Assembly: GCA_013214945.1 (NCBI GenBank)
Contig: JABSRT010000004.1
Coordinates: 124,001 to 188,000, forward strand
DNA from: Gammaproteobacteria bacterium
GTDB taxonomy: Bacteria; Pseudomonadota; Gammaproteobacteria; Enterobacterales; Psychrobiaceae
Direction: 5' to 3'
Length of the DNA stretch: 64,000 bases
In this document: positions 63,621 through 64,000 of the stretch, piece by piece
Layout: every line of letters begins with the position of its first letter
Numbering within the stretch: position 1 is the stretch's first letter
Notes under the pieces: generated by a model
The model's database searches: none
What the model saw: the letters and a program-made list of their open reading frames with translations, nothing else
Told to the model about the DNA's origin: nothing
Program-made: the position numbers and the translations under genes

Positions 63621-64000
63621 ATGAATTGGCAACAAGTTTTTGAATTATTAGAAGTTGGTGAATTACGTGCGGCGACGCAAGACAGCGAAGGTAACTGGCA
63701 CGCAAATGTTGACGTTAAAAAAGCAATTTTAGAAGCTTTTAAAGCGGGTGAGAATATTAGCTTTGAAGGTCAGTATCAGGGTTTTGTCGATAAGCACAAT
63801 TTAGCACCGCGTCAATTTACCCCGCAAGATAAGGTGCGTCTAGTGCCGGGCGGCTCATCGGTTCGTCGTGGTAGCTATGTTGCGCCTGGCGTTATCATTA
63901 TGCCGCCAGCTTACATTAATGTTGGCGCTTATGTTGATAGCGGCACCATGATTGACTCGAATGCATTGGTTGGTTCATGTGCTCAAATTGGTAAAAATGT
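63621..64000 (+). CDS. dapD: Tetrahydrodipicolinate N-succinyltransferase, 5' part, cut by window edge
   Basis: 126 complete codons from ATG 63621 (MNWQQVFELLE) to the window end. A left-handed beta-helix hexapeptide region begins around residue 80 (RRGSYVAPGV, INVGAYVDSGTM) and reaches GSCAQIGKNV. DapD of E. coli has TWATVGSCAQIGKNV; here the same place reads SNALVGSCAQIGKNV, and the N-terminal domain is only distantly similar. It is the third gene of the lysine operon, 19 bases after dapA. A DapD-like acyltransferase of a different clade is the best call; acetyl- against succinyl-specificity is not decided. Confidence 0.82.
   Translation, partial: MNWQQVFELLEVGELRAATQDSEGNWHANVDVKKAILEAFKAGENISFEGQYQGFVDKHNLAPRQFTPQDKVRLVPGGSSVRRGSYVAPGVIIMPPAYINVGAYVDSGTMIDSNALVGSCAQIGKN

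Noticed and set aside
1-64000. tRNA, rRNA, CRISPR arrays, integrases, transposases, toxin-antitoxin or defence genes
   Set aside because: None was recognised on reading both strands; the window is mainly conserved chromosomal housekeeping and respiratory genes.

Overview
The window is a chromosomal stretch from a marine gammaproteobacterium, most likely order Alteromonadales (Shewanella/Colwellia/Thalassotalea/Psychrobium neighbourhood). The evidence is the combination of a Na+-pumping NADH dehydrogenase (nqrABCDEF-apbE-nqrM), Na+-driven PomA/PomB flagellar stators, the GntR-prpB-prpC-acnD-prpF methylcitrate operon, a coxBA-ctaG-coxC cluster with DUF2909, SURF1 and ctaB, DUF2986 and DUF2970 genes, and moderately AT-rich DNA. 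No rRNA, tRNA, CRISPR array, prophage or intact insertion sequence was recognised. This is mostly core chromosome. The only clearly accessory-looking part is a four-gene sugar-acid module at 36.3-40.0 kb.

Layout. 0-5.2 kb (minus): 5' part of DNA polymerase II, an M16 zinc-protease lipoprotein, and metC with a MetJ-like operator. 5.4-8.5 kb (plus): miaE, an HDOD protein and a PAS-GGDEF protein. 8.6-15.5 kb (minus): the methylcitrate (propionate) operon headed by its GntR regulator; a palindromic element with inverted terminal repeats lies between prpC and acnD, and an array of ATTGTTNACAAT-type operators lies upstream. 15.8-22.3 kb: a secreted Cys-containing unknown, a ribosome hibernation factor, the split pqiA/pqiA/pqiB/pqiC lipid-trafficking operon, a membrane-anchored glutaredoxin, a CvfB-type S1 protein and a 56-aa DUF2986 protein. 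22.4-25.5 kb (minus): xseB-ispA-dxs. 25.7-29 kb (plus): pomA-pomB and thiI. 29.1-36 kb: panE, a VanZ-like protein, yajQ, ampG, an unknown, yajG, rlmG and ompW with two FNR-like boxes. 36.3-40 kb: class II aldolase-like protein and enolase-superfamily dehydratase (plus), facing an amidohydrolase and an SDR (minus) whose promoter holds a perfect 7-1-7 Fur-like motif.

40.5-47.6 kb (plus): the complete Na+-NQR operon with its flavin transferase ApbE and the iron-sulphur maturation factor NqrM. 47.7-51.2 kb: a REP-like element, a small membrane protein, a periplasmic ATP-dependent DNA ligase (LigE type), heme A synthase ctaA displaced from the cox cluster, and a Yip1-family protein. 51.8-59.4 kb: an aa3-type cytochrome c oxidase whose subunit II carries two tandem cytochrome c domains, plus assembly genes, one encoding a small protein with a Sco-like CX3C motif. 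59.4-60.9 kb (minus): a ModF-like double ATPase. 61.0-64 kb (plus): a lysine riboswitch followed by lysC-dapA-dapD (dapD cut by the window end).

How it fits together: the window couples respiratory energy conservation (sodium-motive NQR, proton-motive Cox) to sodium-driven motility, with carbon entry through propionate/odd-chain oxidation and a predicted sugar-acid route. I found no obviously new multi-gene defence or mobile system. The least described items are the sugar-acid module with its Fur-like site, the inverted-repeat element inside the prp operon, the diheme CoxB, the Sco-like protein, the possible PrpR control of the secreted unknown, and the atypical DapD sequence.
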